Source: Magnolia sinica (Eukaryota; Streptophyta; Magnoliopsida; Magnoliales; Magnoliaceae). Taken from it: a stretch of DNA of 64,000 nucleotides. The notes below the pieces were generated by a model. It was not told where the DNA came from. It did not search any database and saw only the letters and a list, made by a program, of their open reading frames with translations. The position numbers and the translations under genes are program-made. Below are positions 1-10,850 of this stretch, one piece after another (position 1 is the stretch's first letter; every line of letters starts with the position of its first letter). Location of the stretch: positions 19,606,001 through 19,670,000 of the forward strand of contig NC_080581.1 of NCBI RefSeq assembly GCF_029962835.1, read 5' to 3'.

Positions 1-574
1 GCGAACCTGTTAGCAATTCTGGATGGTTTTGGGTCTGATCCTATAGCTTGCTCTGTTTGATCATCGTCCTCTGCTCCTATTATACTTACAACCGGTGATC
101 TGTTGTATTCTGAAATTTGTTTATTTAGAAATGTGAATGTAGGATGCATTGTATGATTTGATTGCTATTTGCAACATGAATGCATCGTTTTCAACATTAA
201 TTGTATTGCTTAGATGAGTTGTTCAATCACAGCAGGTTCTTGCAATGGTACGGACAGCATTGTTATTTTAATTTCAAAGTAGCTACGGATATTAGTCGTA
301 GTTGTTGTTCTAAAAATGTGCGTTGCTAACTTCAGTATTTGCTACGGATTTCATTCTACTTTTAGCTACAAATATTATTTGTAGCCGTTTGTAAATTTCA
401 CTACAGAAAATTTAGCTACGGCCTATATCCGTAGCTATAATATCTATTTCTACGGATTTAATCCATAGCTATATCATTTAGCACACCAACAATCGCTACG
501 GTAATGCTACGGACTATAATAGCAATAGGAATTTAGCTACGATTTTTATCCGTAGCTTTTTCCCCCTGGTAGTG
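1..574 (-). mobile_element. CACTA (En/Spm-type) transposon terminus, rest lies outside the window
   Basis: Read on the minus strand, the sequence at 574 begins CACTACCAGGGGG followed by AAAAAGCTACGG, the classic start of a CACTA element. From about 280 to 560 there are many copies, in both orientations, of the short motif GCTACGGAT / ATCCGTAGC, as expected for subterminal transposase-binding repeats. The 3-bp flank after the end is AAT. The other end and any transposase lie before base 1, so autonomy cannot be judged. Bases 1-280 show no coding signal. Terminus and subterminal motifs are seen directly; the superfamily call follows from them. Confidence 0.75.
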
Positions 575-1176
575 AATACTTAAGTATGAAAAATATTCAT
601 GTGCAATCATACAAGATAAATGTTGAGCATATGATTTGAAGATATATTCCAATAACTAACACAAGTAATAATAAAATTAAATTATCAATTATCAATCAAA
701 ATTAAAAGAAAAACTATCACTTAAACTAACATGAAAACAGAAAGTTTAAGGGGAAAGGTCATCACCTTATGTGTTGAATCACCTACATTATCGATAGGAA
801 GTGCATGCACCCTTATTATCGAATTCTACTATGAATTATGAAATTATATGGTTAGATTCAAACTCTACACACCATTTATGGTTAAGATCGTAACTTATGG
901 TTTGTATTATTTATATTTAAGGTTTTGATGTATATATTTACATAGTGTACATATGTGATATTTAATGGGTTGATTGTAATAAAACCATTGAAATATATAA
1001 TTTAACCAAAAATAAAATAAAATTTTAAACCTTAGGTGAGCTACAAACATAAGGATCACAAACAAGCAACTTGCCAATACTTTTTAACCGTCCATTTAGA
1101 TGGTCAACCTTTACAGGATTTGTATCATTTTATCAGCATGATTTTAATAATGTAGTTGATATTTGAATAGTTTTGA
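575..1176. other. AT-rich intergenic stretch, nothing recognised
   Basis: No ORF, RNA gene or clear repeat structure was recognised between the CACTA end and the next MITE. Confidence 0.4.
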
Positions 1177-1184
1177 AGCATCAC

Positions 1185-1372
1185 TAGGGGTGTACATCAG
1201 ACCGAACCGAGTCGAATCGGGCTCAAGCCGGCCCGACCCGGTCACCGGGCCAACATATCTAGCTCGAACTAGCCCCGGTCAGTAATCGAGCGAGTTCGGG
1301 CCGAGTTCGGGCCTACTCCATCTACATGGACGGACGGCGTTCTCACTTCTCCGTCTCAAATGATTAGAATAA

Positions 1373-1412
<40 letters not shown>

Positions 1413-1615
1413 GGCGGAGTCGGGCCAGGTCAAGTCGAGTTTCAGAACCGAGTCAAGCCGAACTAGGACATCTTTGAACTCCGTCCGAACTCAGTTTCGG
1501 GCTGAAGAAAATGGCCCGGCCCGGCCCGAACTCAGTTCCGGATTGGGCCAAGTCAAGCTTTTTCAAGCTGAGTCGAACGAGTTAACTGGGCTAGGCCGGT
1601 TTGTGTACAGCCCTA
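1185..1615. mobile_element. hAT-type MITE with 8-bp target duplication
   Basis: The element starts TAGGGGTGTACATCAGACC and ends GGTTTGTGTACAGCCCTA, so the termini are inverted (TAGGG...CCCTA). It is flanked on both sides by the perfect 8-bp repeat AGCATCAC (1177-1184 and 1616-1623). Both features are typical of hAT elements. The interior is rich in CGAGTCGGG-like motifs and holds an (AT)n microsatellite. The 88-residue ORF inside reads through the microsatellite and is not a gene. A related element occurs at 48567-52409. Confidence 0.8.
1375..1409. repeat. (AT)n microsatellite
   Basis: An uninterrupted AT dinucleotide run inside the hAT MITE. Confidence 0.95.
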
Positions 1616-1999
1616 AGCATCACTAGCACTTTATGTATACGGTGGACATGTGTGTAGCCCACCTTCATTCTTCATTTACCTGTGCTACTCTCAAATGGAG
1701 ACTTTACTTTCATTTCTATGCATTTACTTGAATCCCGATATACTTTAAATACCAATTCCCGACTCTCTCAATTTACTTTTATTTACATCTATCCTAAAAG
1801 AATATCAATCCCATCAAATCCAAGTTTTTAAATAATTCACGAGGCTTAAAATTAGCCCAACAATAATTTATTCATGCTGCAGAAATAATGACCAGATTAA
1901 AATGGTACCGTTGTTATCTTAAAAGCTTCATTTTAACAAGGTCGAGCGGGGATTGGATATTACCTCTGTAAGAGCCAGACCGTCCTGTCAAGTGATCTA

Positions 2000-2420
2000 T
2001 AGGGTCCCAGTAATGTATATTTCATCCACGCTGGTCATCCATTTTTACAGGTTATTTTAGGTAACGAGCCCTTAAATAAGGCAAATCGAAGGCTCAAGTG
2101 GATCACACCACAGGAAGAAGTTAAGATTGAATTCCTACATTTGAAAACTACTTAAAGCCCACCATGATATTTATTTACCATCCATACTGTTCATAAGGCC
2201 ACACAGGCCTGTATCCAGGGAAAACATAAATATCAGCTTGATAGAAAACTCCTGTGCCCCAAAAGTTTTCAACGGTATGCTTTTAGTTCTCACTACTTTC
2301 TATGGTGTGGTCCACTTGAGCCTTTAATCTGCCTCTATTTTTGGTTCATGCCATAAAATAATCTTTCAAACTGGATGGACGGCGTGGATAAAACATATAC
2401 ATATCTGTGGTCCCCACAGA
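2000..2420. repeat. Foldback (long inverted repeat) element, GTGGGGCCCAC family, copy 1
   Basis: The left part begins AGGGTCCCAGTAATGTATAT. The reverse complement of the right end reads CTGTGGGGACCACAGATATG followed by the same kind of GTCCATCC...AAAGATTATTTTA sequence. The middle carries the family's AAAGCCCACCATGATATTTA core. No coding capacity. Ends are approximate. Confidence 0.6.
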
Positions 2421-2560
2421 GCCCTCCTGGATCCGGGCCTGGATGATGACCATCCATGCACGTGTGCCTCGATTCTCGGCGGCACCTCTCCCCCCTTCCA
2501 CCTCGTTCCCGCGGACGCGACTTGTCTGTGGCTCCGCACACAAGTTCAGGTGGTCGGAAG

Positions 2561-2993
2561 CTATGTGTGGCCCATAGAGATTCCCGTGACAAATCCACTC
2601 CGTCCATCAGTTTCAAAAGACCACAATAGGAACGAATCCAAAAACTAGGCACATCCCAAACTTAGGTAGGCCACACCATACGAAACAGCGAGAATAAAAA
2701 TGTCCACCGTTCAAACCTTCCTGGAGCCGACCATGATGTTGACATACCATCCAAACCGTTCAAAGGGTAAATACCACTCAAATAAACCGTATGCACAAAT
2801 ATCATCCTGAGAAAGAGCTTCTGTGGCGCCTGCAAAGCTTACAATGGTAGGTGTTCAATCCTCACTGTTTAGTGTTGTGGAGCCTACCTGAATTTTGAAT
2901 CTTCCTGAGTTTTATAATTCTGTCCTATTGTGATCTTGAGAAACTGATGGACGGAAGAGATTCGTCATAGGAATATCTGTGGGCCCCACATAG
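2561..2993. repeat. Foldback element, copy 2, just upstream of the 3115 ORF
   Basis: Left arm: CTATGTGTGGCCCATAGAGA then CCGTGACAAATCCACTCCGT. Reverse complement of the right arm: CTATGTGGGGCCCACAGATA then CCTATGACGAATCTCTTCCG. The arms pair over well over 100 bases around a GACCATGATGTTGACATACC core. It ends 121 bases before the ATG at 3115, so it could supply promoter sequence. The ORFs seen in it on either strand are not credible genes. Confidence 0.7.
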
Positions 2994-3114
2994 ATTCTGG
3001 CCACATGTATTTCTGTGGGCCGAGGGGACAGGCAATTCACGTCCCCTTCCCTCCTAGAAAACCTAACAAGTCCAAGACCGTCTCCTTCCTCCCCAAAACC
3101 CAAAACCCCACCAG

Positions 3115-3948
3115 ATGGCGTTGCTGCTCCGCTCCAGTTGCAGAAAAACCCTACAAATACAAAACCCTAGCCTCTGCCATCTCTTCTCTTCTTCTTCCTC
3201 CTCCAATGGCGGAGAAGACGATAAACCCCCATCCGCTTCTTCCTATTTAAGCAGCATCAAAGACAGTCTCCGCCAATCTCCTCCTCCTCAATCTCGATCT
3301 CGAAGCCCTTCTCCTCCTCTTCCCCGTCCCAAACCCTCCAAGATCGCCTCCCTTAAAAAAATCCGCAAAAACCTCTCCGAATTCCGCCGTCGATCCGCTG
3401 CCCCACCCTCTTCCGACGGCCGGGATTCCTCCTCCCCTCCCACCATCTCTTTCCAGGATCCCTACAAGAGCAACGTCATCGGCAAGGGCACCGACGCCAA
3501 TGCAGACTCTGCCAAGCCCCACGCCAATGCTGGGACCGATCGGTCGAGGGGGATGCAGGGGGAGATCCGGAGCCCACTGTCTCTGAAGCCCTTGAAGGAG
3601 AGCTTGAAGCTGAAGCCGCCGGAAGATTCTGGGATCGGCTCTGGGTCGCTGCCGACGTCGATATTCGGGCGGGAGATGGGGGAGGTGAAGATGGAGGCGG
3701 AGTCGCAGGCGGCGTGGATGGAGTTCGTGAAGACGTATAATTTTGGGCATTTGGATGAGTATAAGCGGCAGAGGGAGATTGAGGAGGAGAGGAAGATTGA
3801 GGAGGAGAGGGGGTTTGAGCAGAAGGAGACAAAAACAATGATAAGAGGGGAGTCGTTTAAAAGCCTGCAGGATAGCTTGGTCATGTTGAAGAATTCGTCC
3901 GATGCCAGCACTAAGAGGTCTTCAAGTAAGCTTCATCTCCCCCCATGA
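3115..3948 (+). CDS. Probable mitochondrial ribosomal protein (extended uS15m-like), N-terminal part only
   Basis: The ORF encodes 277 residues. The N-terminus is Arg/Ser-rich with no early acidic residues, like a mitochondrial presequence. It is followed by phrases I associate with the long N-terminal extension of plant mitochondrial S15 proteins: SSIKDSLRQ, SLKKIRKNLSEFRRRSA, ISFQDPYKSNVIGKG, LKESLKLKP, SLPTSIFG and SFKSLQDSLVMLK. This assignment is from memory of the family, not from a search. A splice donor (CAA|GTAAGC) at 3925/3926 lies 23 bases before the stop, so the true exon may end at 3925. I found no S15 RNA-binding core downstream within the window. The gene is therefore truncated, a pseudogene, or a duplicate broken by later insertions. 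It could also belong to another plant mitoribosomal family. Confidence 0.55.
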   Translation: MALLLRSSCRKTLQIQNPSLCHLFSSSSSSNGGEDDKPPSASSYLSSIKDSLRQSPPPQSRSRSPSPPLPRPKPSKIASLKKIRKNLSEFRRRSAAPPSSDGRDSSSPPTISFQDPYKSNVIGKGTDANADSAKPHANAGTDRSRGMQGEIRSPLSLKPLKESLKLKPPEDSGIGSGSLPTSIFGREMGEVKMEAESQAAWMEFVKTYNFGHLDEYKRQREIEEERKIEEERGFEQKETKTMIRGESFKSLQDSLVMLKNSSDASTKRSSSKLHLPP

Positions 3949-4545
3949 TTGCAATGTATGAGTCATCTCAGATGGGAGATGGCCTGATGATGTGCCCCAT
4001 TGGATGATCCTAACCATCCAATTGGAGCCCATGAAATGCCGACCATTGTCTGTAATTGTCTATTTTGCAAGCCACCAATTGGATGGGCTAGGATTATTTG
4101 AGAGGAAAACATCAAGGGAGATATTGGGGTATGGCCCATCTTATGAACAGCTTAGATTACTGGAAGACGGTACCCACCTGTGCCATTGCTGGTACAAGAA
4201 AAAATGCCACTCCTATTGTGCATCTTGTAATACTTTTCTTCCCTTATTTCTTTTCATTTTTTGAGGCATTTTCATAGATAAACAATGGTTTCTGATGGAT
4301 TTTTTTTCAGTGCTCTGCCCTAATTACCACATTTCTGTTCAGGCATCATTCTGTATTACCTGCACTATTTGGTCCCATCTTTCAGTTGCCCATCTTGTTC
4401 ATTTCCTTGGCTCCACTGTAGTTGGGCGATGAGCCAAAGATATCGGCTATGGAACAATGCACCTATCCAATCTATGGATTTTCCATGCTGCATAAGGACT
4501 GTTGACTGCATCTGTTTTTATTCTTCTTTAACTATCCTTTTCAGG
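3949..4545 (+). other. Putative intron between the exon and its partial duplicate
   Basis: Starts after a GTAAG donor and ends in a pyrimidine-rich acceptor-like stretch, TATCCTTTTCAG, at 4544. No independent gene is recognised. If exon 1 (ending at 3925) is spliced to 4545, the frame closes after about ten codons, so this simple splice does not extend the protein. Confidence 0.35.
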
Positions 4546-4548
4546 CAA

Positions 4549-4747
4549 TGAGGCTGAAGCAGCAGAGGGAGATTGAGGAGAAGGAGACAGAAACAAGGAT
4601 AGGATGGTTGTCGTTTAAAGACCTGAAGGAAAGCTTGGTCAGGTTGAAGAATTCGTCCAATGCCAGCACTAAGAGGTCTTCAAGTAAGCTTCATCTCCCC
4701 CCATGACTGCAATGTATGAGTCATCTCAGATGGGAGATGGCCTGAAC
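4549..4747 (+). pseudogene. Partial duplicate of the 3' end of the 3115 exon
   Basis: This segment repeats about 3750-3982, including the last coding part (LSFKDLKESLVRLKNSS versus ESFKSLQDSLVMLKNSS), the splice donor, the in-frame stop and about 40 bases beyond. It lacks a stretch of roughly 36-39 bases present in the upstream copy (the second EEERKIEEERG repeat). Homology stops at about 4747, where foldback-derived sequence begins. The downstream copy looks closer to what I expect for the family (FKDL...SLVRL), so the upstream copy may be the altered one. Direction of duplication is inferred. Confidence 0.6.
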
Positions 4748-4769
4748 GCCTGAGGATGACAGAAGATTT

Positions 4770-5001
4770 GTTCCTACAGTTTTATCTGAGTGGTAATAAT
4801 CATATGACCGTTTTGGATGGCATATAAACATCATGGTCAGCTCCAGGAAGGTTTCAACAGTGGACTTTTGTGTTCCACTGTTTCGTTTTTGGTGGCCCAC
4901 CTAAGTTTTGGATCTGGCTGATTTTGAGCATCATATCCTATTGTGGTCTTTAAAAACAGATGGACGGAGTGGATTTGACACGGACATCTGTGGGACCCAC
5001 A
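4770..5001. repeat. Half foldback element, copy 3
   Basis: Contains the core ATAAACATCATGGTCAGCTC and a right arm ending ATCTGTGGGACCCACAC. The left arm is missing. Confidence 0.55.
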
Positions 5002-5119
5002 CACATCACCAATCCTTATTAACCAATCATTAATAAGGATTGGTTAATGATTCAAATGGGTGGGAGTCACCCCATTATACGAAATAGATCTTGATCTCTT
5101 TTCATCCCCTTAACCAAAC

Positions 5120-5570
5120 AGAAGATACCACATTCCAAGCAGGAGATCCACATCTTCTTGTGGAAACTAATTCATGCCAGGGACTGGCTGGAAATTAACA
5201 CTCACTGCCAGGCAAGCCAGGTAGACGACTCTGAACATGTTTTCCTGGAATGCAATTTCACGGTCCAGTATGGAATTGGCTTACCCAGAAATTCATCCAC
5301 AAAAGTCACCAGAATCGAAATCCACTTCATGTGACCCAAATCTTCCATAGTAAGGGGGGCATCTCTGCCCTTCCTTTAGAAGGCCACTCTAGCATTTGTG
5401 TTGTGGGGATTGTTGATAGCTCGGAATAGGCAGATATTTGAAGGGAAATCTGTGAATATTCGAAACCTCACAAGAAAATTAATAAGCAAAAGATTGCAAT
5501 TTCGGAATCAATGTGGGCACCCGAAGTTGAGGAAGACAGTCGCCATTGCCCGATCATGGTGTGGTAACCA
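5120..5570 (+). pseudogene. LINE ORF2 C-terminal fragment (zf-RVT-like)
   Basis: Translation gives FLWKLIHARDWLE, a Cys/His-rich stretch CQASQVDDSEHVFLECNF, and further on VLWGLLIARNRQIFEGKSV. These match the zinc-binding region that follows the reverse transcriptase in plant non-LTR retrotransposons. Frameshifts and stops interrupt it. No other LINE domain is next to it, so it is a dead fragment. Confidence 0.6.
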
Positions 5571-5970
5571 AACAAGCAAAAACATCACCCAGAACCACAG
5601 TTGCAGTCAACAATGATATGATATGTTCCCGCAGTTTGCTGCGGCATATGCAAAAACATCACCCAGAACCACAATGCAAATGACGTTTTATGGCATTCAG
5701 ATGGCAACCAAGGTGTAGATCTAGCACCTTGCCATCCTAGGAGACTAGGATAACATGATCCAGGCCTTAGAACTGTAGCATTTCATTGGCAGTCGTTAGT
5801 GTAGATTTGGCAAGCATCTCATCCATACACACAAGTAAACAGAGCAAACATTTTGGCCAACTGCTATTGATCCGGGTGCGGAAGGGTACACCTTTTTTGG
5901 GATGCCGTTCTCAGTTTAGATGTTTCAGAGAGAGAGGGAGAAAGAGAGATGTTTCAGCTTGTTGTATGGC

Positions 5971-6451
5971 CAGTGTTTTTAAATAGCGTGTAGCATGTAC
6001 ATATAATGTTGCGTTCTGCCCTCTAAACCTCTAAAGCATGTAGCGTAGCTAGATGATACTTAATATTTTTTTTAATTAAAATAATAGAAAAATATGATAA
6101 ATTTACAAAATGCATAATTCCTATGAGTTGTTGACCCCGGCTCTTTGCCTTTAGACATCTCTAAGAGTGACTTCTTTTTTTTTATTATTGAAACATCATA
6201 AATTAACCATATGGACCACAATTTGGATGGTCCAGATTGATCTAATGTAGGGCCAATCTAATGTAGAGACATGTGTAATGGGGATGAGTCACCACCATTT
6301 TAAAATAGGCTGTAAACTAACATAGAAGAAACACTAAAAACAATGAGATTTCAAATAGCTTGCGCTACATGTGTACCCGATAGCTACGCCACCTGCATAC
6401 ACTACCTAGCATTTTAGCTAAGCTACGCTACGAGCACTACTTGAAACACTA
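5971..6451. mobile_element. hAT-type MITE (CAGTGTTTTTAAA terminus)
   Basis: Starts CAGTGTTTTTAAATAGCG. The other end reads inward TAGTGTTTCAAGTAGTGC. Flanks are TGTATGGC (5963-5970) and TGCATGGC (6452-6459), an 8-bp target duplication with one mismatch. The subterminal parts are rich in GTAGCG / CGCTAC motifs. It shares the CAGTGTT terminus with the elements at 19916, 25786, 29552 and 30372. Confidence 0.75.
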
Positions 6452-6479
6452 TGCATGGCTTGCTGGGTCTTTCCAACTT

Positions 6480-6725
6480 GATAATGCAGGGGCATTTTCA
6501 CACCGAGCTCAAGTGAGGTCTCCTGTAGGATGCAGTGGTACACTTGGGGTGGGTGACCAATGTAATATAAGGCCCACAGGGGAGGTCTCATGTTCGAGAC
6601 TCCTCACCGAGGGTGATTAATGCGTATTTCACACCGGACTCGAGTGGGGTAGCCTGTGGGATGCGGGGACACAGTCAAGGTGAGCAGCCCATGTAATTTG
6701 GGTATATGCCCCTGATATAATTATC
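6480..6725 (+). repeat. SINE-like dispersed repeat fragment
   Basis: Contains GGGGCATTTTCACACCGAGC, CTCATGTTCGAGACTC and GGTAGCCTGTGGGATGC, which reappear in opposite orientation at 9041-9598. The GTTCGAGAC motif resembles a Pol III B box. Confidence 0.45.
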
Positions 6726-7239
6726 AACCATCAATCACACCATTTGTGTCTTGCACAGGCCATAAACATCTCCTTCACTGATTCAACTTTAGTTAAATCA
6801 AGTTTACTTTCGTATTTTTACATCGATGAGACCCAAGACCCGTTTAATCTCATCCATATATTTTTCATTAGCATATTCGCCAATTGAGTCATAGGGTACA
6901 GCTATTGGTTTGGCCACTTCTCCGATTCACAAGGATGATGCATCCAAACAACTCATCATTCCTTTTGCTTATTTTTTCTTCTCGAGTAAATAACCCCATG
7001 CACCCGAGACAGAACTCATCCTCCATGAGGATCCTTCGGTGCCTCTTTTCGAGAAAACCAAATGCAGAATATCATACCATGAATAGGAACAGGTATTGTC
7101 AAACCAATGTTCAGCAAGGCTCCAGGAAATGGAATGACCGTTCAAAGTTATTTTCATCCATCCGCCTAAGAGTTGCTCATGTATATTGCTCCCTCCCATG
7201 CAGGAGAACCCCCCATTTGTTAGAATTTTACCAAGGACC

Positions 7240-7700
7240 ATACCACGCTCATTAATTTTCTCAATTAGCTAGTTTCTGAAGAGCTTGGCAAGAGAATGAC
7301 TCTATAGTGAGAAAAATGTTAATATTTGTCTATAAATAAGTCTAATATTTGCAAATAAATAAGTCTAGTGAATCATCAAAAGTATTAACCAGCAGGATAC
7401 CTTTATGTATTCATTTCAAACTTCATCAGAAGCTATAAAATATCTTAGTTTCTTCGCCACATCCCGATCACTGTCTTGATTCATATTTCTCAATAAAGTA
7501 GTCATTCCGTGAATCTTTTATCTATTTTTTTACATTATCCACCTGTATATCAATACTGATACTTGCTTTAAACTTATTGAATACAGTTGCATATACCTTT
7601 CCTTTAAAACTCGTATCTCCTTTATGAGTGGATCGTACTTGATCTAATAAGAGTTCCTTCATGGTTGCATACAATTGAAAAGTCTAAATTATGTCTTTGT
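7240..7700 (-). pseudogene. Degenerate Myb/SANT-like domain ORF (PIF/Harbinger-associated type)
   Basis: Minus-strand translation gives YATMKELLLDQVRSTHKGDT, then SFKGKVYATVFNKF, DIQVDNVKK, a stop, and SGCGEETKIFYSF. This order (leader helix, NVKN-like helix, then a G-W-E-E-K-like stretch followed by a VWNEYIK-like motif) resembles the Myb/SANT-like domain of plant transposase-derived proteins. Several stops show it is dead. A homologous relic lies on the plus strand at about 10850-11180. Family assignment is by eye. Confidence 0.4.
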
Positions 7701-7892
7701 TTTAGATTTCACATCAGCGATATTCTTACCTTTTCCAAGCTTCATTACTAACTCAAAATGCATTATCTTTTATTAGAAAAACATTTTTTTTAAGTCTTAT
7801 TAAAAAATCATATAAGCTACTAAAGTAAACAACTCCACGATAATGTCCATGGGTGTCTATGATAACACGCATGCACACTCAGAGAGGTTTCG

Positions 7893-8385
7893 TTAATGTC
7901 CCCACCTTCATGAGGACATTAGCAATTCTTCCAAAGCTTTTAAATGACACATGGAATGACCTATTGTTGATTTGAACCGTTCATTCATTCATACAACTAG
8001 GAACAAGCCATGGTACAAAAAATCACACCAATCAAATTATCCTCCAATCAATAGCACGAAAAATGGACGGTCCAGATTGATCGGAGAAACAAAATAGGTC
8101 CAATCATCATCTTGAGACAGGTCTCACTTTGTATTGTTTATGATCCCAAAAAAGAACTGTGGACTAAGGATTCTAACCATTTGATCTATGGCCCACAAAC
8201 AATAGACAGTTGTAACAAATTGGCCCTATTTTCCAATCGGCGTGATTCGTGCTCCATGGCTTGCTCCCAATAGTACTATTGAATTAACCATCCCCATTGA
8301 TGATTGAGCATCTCATGTAGGCATCTACAAGCTTCGGGAACATTGCTGGCGTCCTCATGAAGGTGAGGGCGTCAGCAAAAACCCG
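7893..8385. repeat. Foldback element with CACCTTCATGAGGAC arms
   Basis: The left arm reads CCCCACCTTCATGAGGACAT. The reverse complement of the right arm reads CCCTCACCTTCATGAGGACG. The similarity continues through AGCAAT.TTCC.AAGCTT and, further in, through a GCAAGCCATGG motif. The arms exceed 60 bases. No coding capacity. This is a different sequence family from the GTGGGGCCCAC foldback elements. Confidence 0.6.
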
Positions 8386-8406
8386 TGTGTGTGTGTGTGT
8401 GTGTGC
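8384..8406. repeat. (GT)n microsatellite
   Basis: A run of GT dinucleotides next to the right arm of the foldback element. Confidence 0.9.
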
Positions 8407-8419
8407 GTGCACGCGCATG

Positions 8420-9035
8420 TGTGACCACACAGTGGATGTGAAATTATAATTTAAAGCTAGCAGAGAGACTGGATGTGAATCATTCCACATAATCATGGTG
8501 ATTTCTTCTCGCTTTATTGTCTGCTCATCCCTTGTCTCTCTACAAACGTGTTCTAAGCAAATTGTGTGATTTTGCTGCATTATCGATCCCAGCTTTCTCA
8601 TTCGTTTCATTTATATGATTTCTTCTCCTGCTTCAACATTGATATTGTAATATCTCATTTCCCACATGAAGTTATGCAATACAAAAGTAAAGAATATTTT
8701 GACTTGTGTTTTTATCTCATACAGTGGTTGTCTTTAAGAATGAAGAATTGTGTCTTTAGCTCAACGGAAAAGATGGGGAATTGTTTCTTTAAACTCCAAA
8801 GATTTGACAGCATTCTGTAAAGAAGAGTGACTATATTTATATAGTTCTCTTTCATCCTGGGTTTTCATTACAATTCCATACTCGTTTAGGTGACACTGAG
8901 TTTGACAAAAACAGGCTAGAAAACCAATAGAATTTGGCATAGCCAACATCAACAACATAATACTTCTCTACATCACCAGGAAATCATGTTTTAGTTCAAT
9001 TATTAACCTCAGTTAGAAATAAGGCCCATATTAAC
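8420..9035. other. Intergenic, nothing recognised
   Basis: Short ORFs on both strands (up to about 84 residues) show no family motif and are probably chance. Confidence 0.4.
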
Positions 9036-9040
9036 ATATT

Positions 9041-9598
9041 GATGCAAGACAACTAACAACTTGCTCTAAAAGCTCGAACTGATAGAGCGTGGCGATTCAA
9101 TCCATTTATCTCATAGCATAGGCCCCACATCCCATGGATTAGGACCTCGGCCGAACCCCCCTCGTAGGCCCCACATCCTATGGGTTCTGCCTCACACAAG
9201 CCACCCGCCTCACACGGGTGGGGCCCGCTTCACACGGACCACCCACCCCAAGTGTGCCCTTGCATCCCACAGGCCACCCCACTCGAGCTTACTGTGAAAA
9301 TGCCCCTACATTAATCACTTTCAGTGATGAGTCTCGAACATGAGAGACCTCCCGCTCTAATACCACTTTGATACAAGACAATTAACCACTTGCTCTAAAA
9401 GCTCAAGCTGATAGAGCATAGTGAATCAATCCCTTTATCTCATAGCCCAAGCCCCACATCTCATGGGTTAGGACCTCAGCCAAACCCCCCACGTGGGCTC
9501 CACATCACATGGGTTCCACCTCACACAGGCCGCCCACCCTGAGTGTGCCCCTGCATCCCACAAGCCACCCCACTCGAGCCCGGTGTGAAAATGCCCCT
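9041..9598 (-). repeat. Tandem pair of SINE-like repeats
   Basis: Two copies (about 9041-9368 and 9369-9598) both begin TGAT(G/A)CAAGACAA followed by CTTGCTCTAAAAGCTC. On the minus strand each reads GAGCAAGTGGTTA (A-box-like). The first copy continues into CATGTTCGAGACTC (B-box-like) and AATGTAGGGGCATTTTCACA. The tRNA-derived origin is inferred, because the A-to-B spacing (about 55 bases) is longer than in a tRNA. Another piece is at 26975-27030. Confidence 0.45.
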
Positions 9599-9599
9599 A

Positions 9600-10850
9600 A
9601 ATTACATATCCATTACAACTTGTACATTACCATTAGGGACAATTATCCACCACCATCAGGGATGACAAGCCTATTTTCAAGTGCTGACAGCAATACTTGC
9701 ATGTCAAAAGCCAAACCTTCCCAACCAATAAGGACACACTAAAACTCAAGTCGAAGAAGCAAGGAACCATGACATTTTGTGATATATTGTATTTTCTATC
9801 ACAAAAATTCCCTTGCATGTTTACAAAAAACAACTAAGATGTGTATTCTGTCCATAGTACCAATGAAATTCTATTTAAAGTCGTGCGCAATTAGCAACAT
9901 ATATGACTGTACCCCTTTATAAGTATACCGTGTAATTGGCAATTATTTCATTACCTAAATATCGGGACCCTATTTCATATTATCTATTATTTCTGAGGGT
10001 GTTCTTGGACCGGAAAGTTTCCTTGATCTAGATATAAGGCTGCTACTGCTTTTTCTGCTCGAGTGAAATGTCGACTGGCTACTTCACCTTAACTGCTAGT
10101 GGTGTACAACGACTTGATTGTTCACACCGTCCACACAAACTCCCACCGTTTTCTAGCTCCTTTTTATAGGAATCAGGATTGTCTAAATGAGAACTTCAAA
10201 CAGGAGGCAACCCTAGGATGAAATAGAACTATTCATCTGTCATCACTCCTATGCAATTCAGAAGAAACATAGTGTTAATGATACATTTTTCCACCCTAAA
10301 GGCCCAACCAATGGTCTAAGATAAAAACACAACTTAAGATAGTTTTAACATTTATATTGCATGACTTCATACAGGGAACGGAAGGTGATAACATCAATAT
10401 TCAAGCGGAGGAGGAAATTACAGATGAAACAAGTGAGGAAACTGAGATTCATAACAAGGAAAATCACTAAGAACATGCTTACAGAGGAAAAGGGGTGAGT
10501 AGAGAGCCACGAAAGAAGATATAGCTATGAGGATATGGAACAATTCACATCCACAGTTTCTCTGCTAACTTTAATTTAAGAAATTATTTCTTAGCAAATT
10601 TTATTGTAGACTTATGTGGATATTATTATATACACCAATGGATCTTATTGTATACTTGTTTAAAGTTTGTGGACTCGTGTAGTTATTTTAGGTTTTCACA
10701 TGATATCATAAACTTATATCAATTATTTCACAAGGACCTTTTCATGTGTTTCTAGCAAAAGGCAACACAATTTTTAGGGATGCAGTGTGGAAAAGGGTAA
10801 GAATGTTGTTGTGAAATCTAAAACAAAATAGATCATTCGAACTTTCAAAA
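9600..10850. other. Intergenic, no gene recognised
   Basis: AT-rich sequence. A short acidic stretch around 10375-10470 (EGDNINIQAEEEITDETSEE) could be another part of the Myb/SANT-like relic that follows, but it is not connected by an open frame. Confidence 0.35.

Noticed and set aside
1360-1626. 88-residue plus-strand ORF
   Set aside because: Starts in the (AT)n run and lies wholly within a hAT MITE.
3247-3911. Minus-strand ORFs of 120-167 residues
   Set aside because: Antisense shadows of the 3115 ORF, low complexity.
4545-4610. Direct splice from 3925 to 4545 as exon 2 of the ribosomal-like gene
   Set aside because: It puts the duplicate in the wrong frame and meets a stop after about ten codons.
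9041-9598. Possible tRNA gene (A- and B-box-like motifs)
   Set aside because: No cloverleaf could be drawn; the spacing is wrong and the unit is a dispersed repeat.
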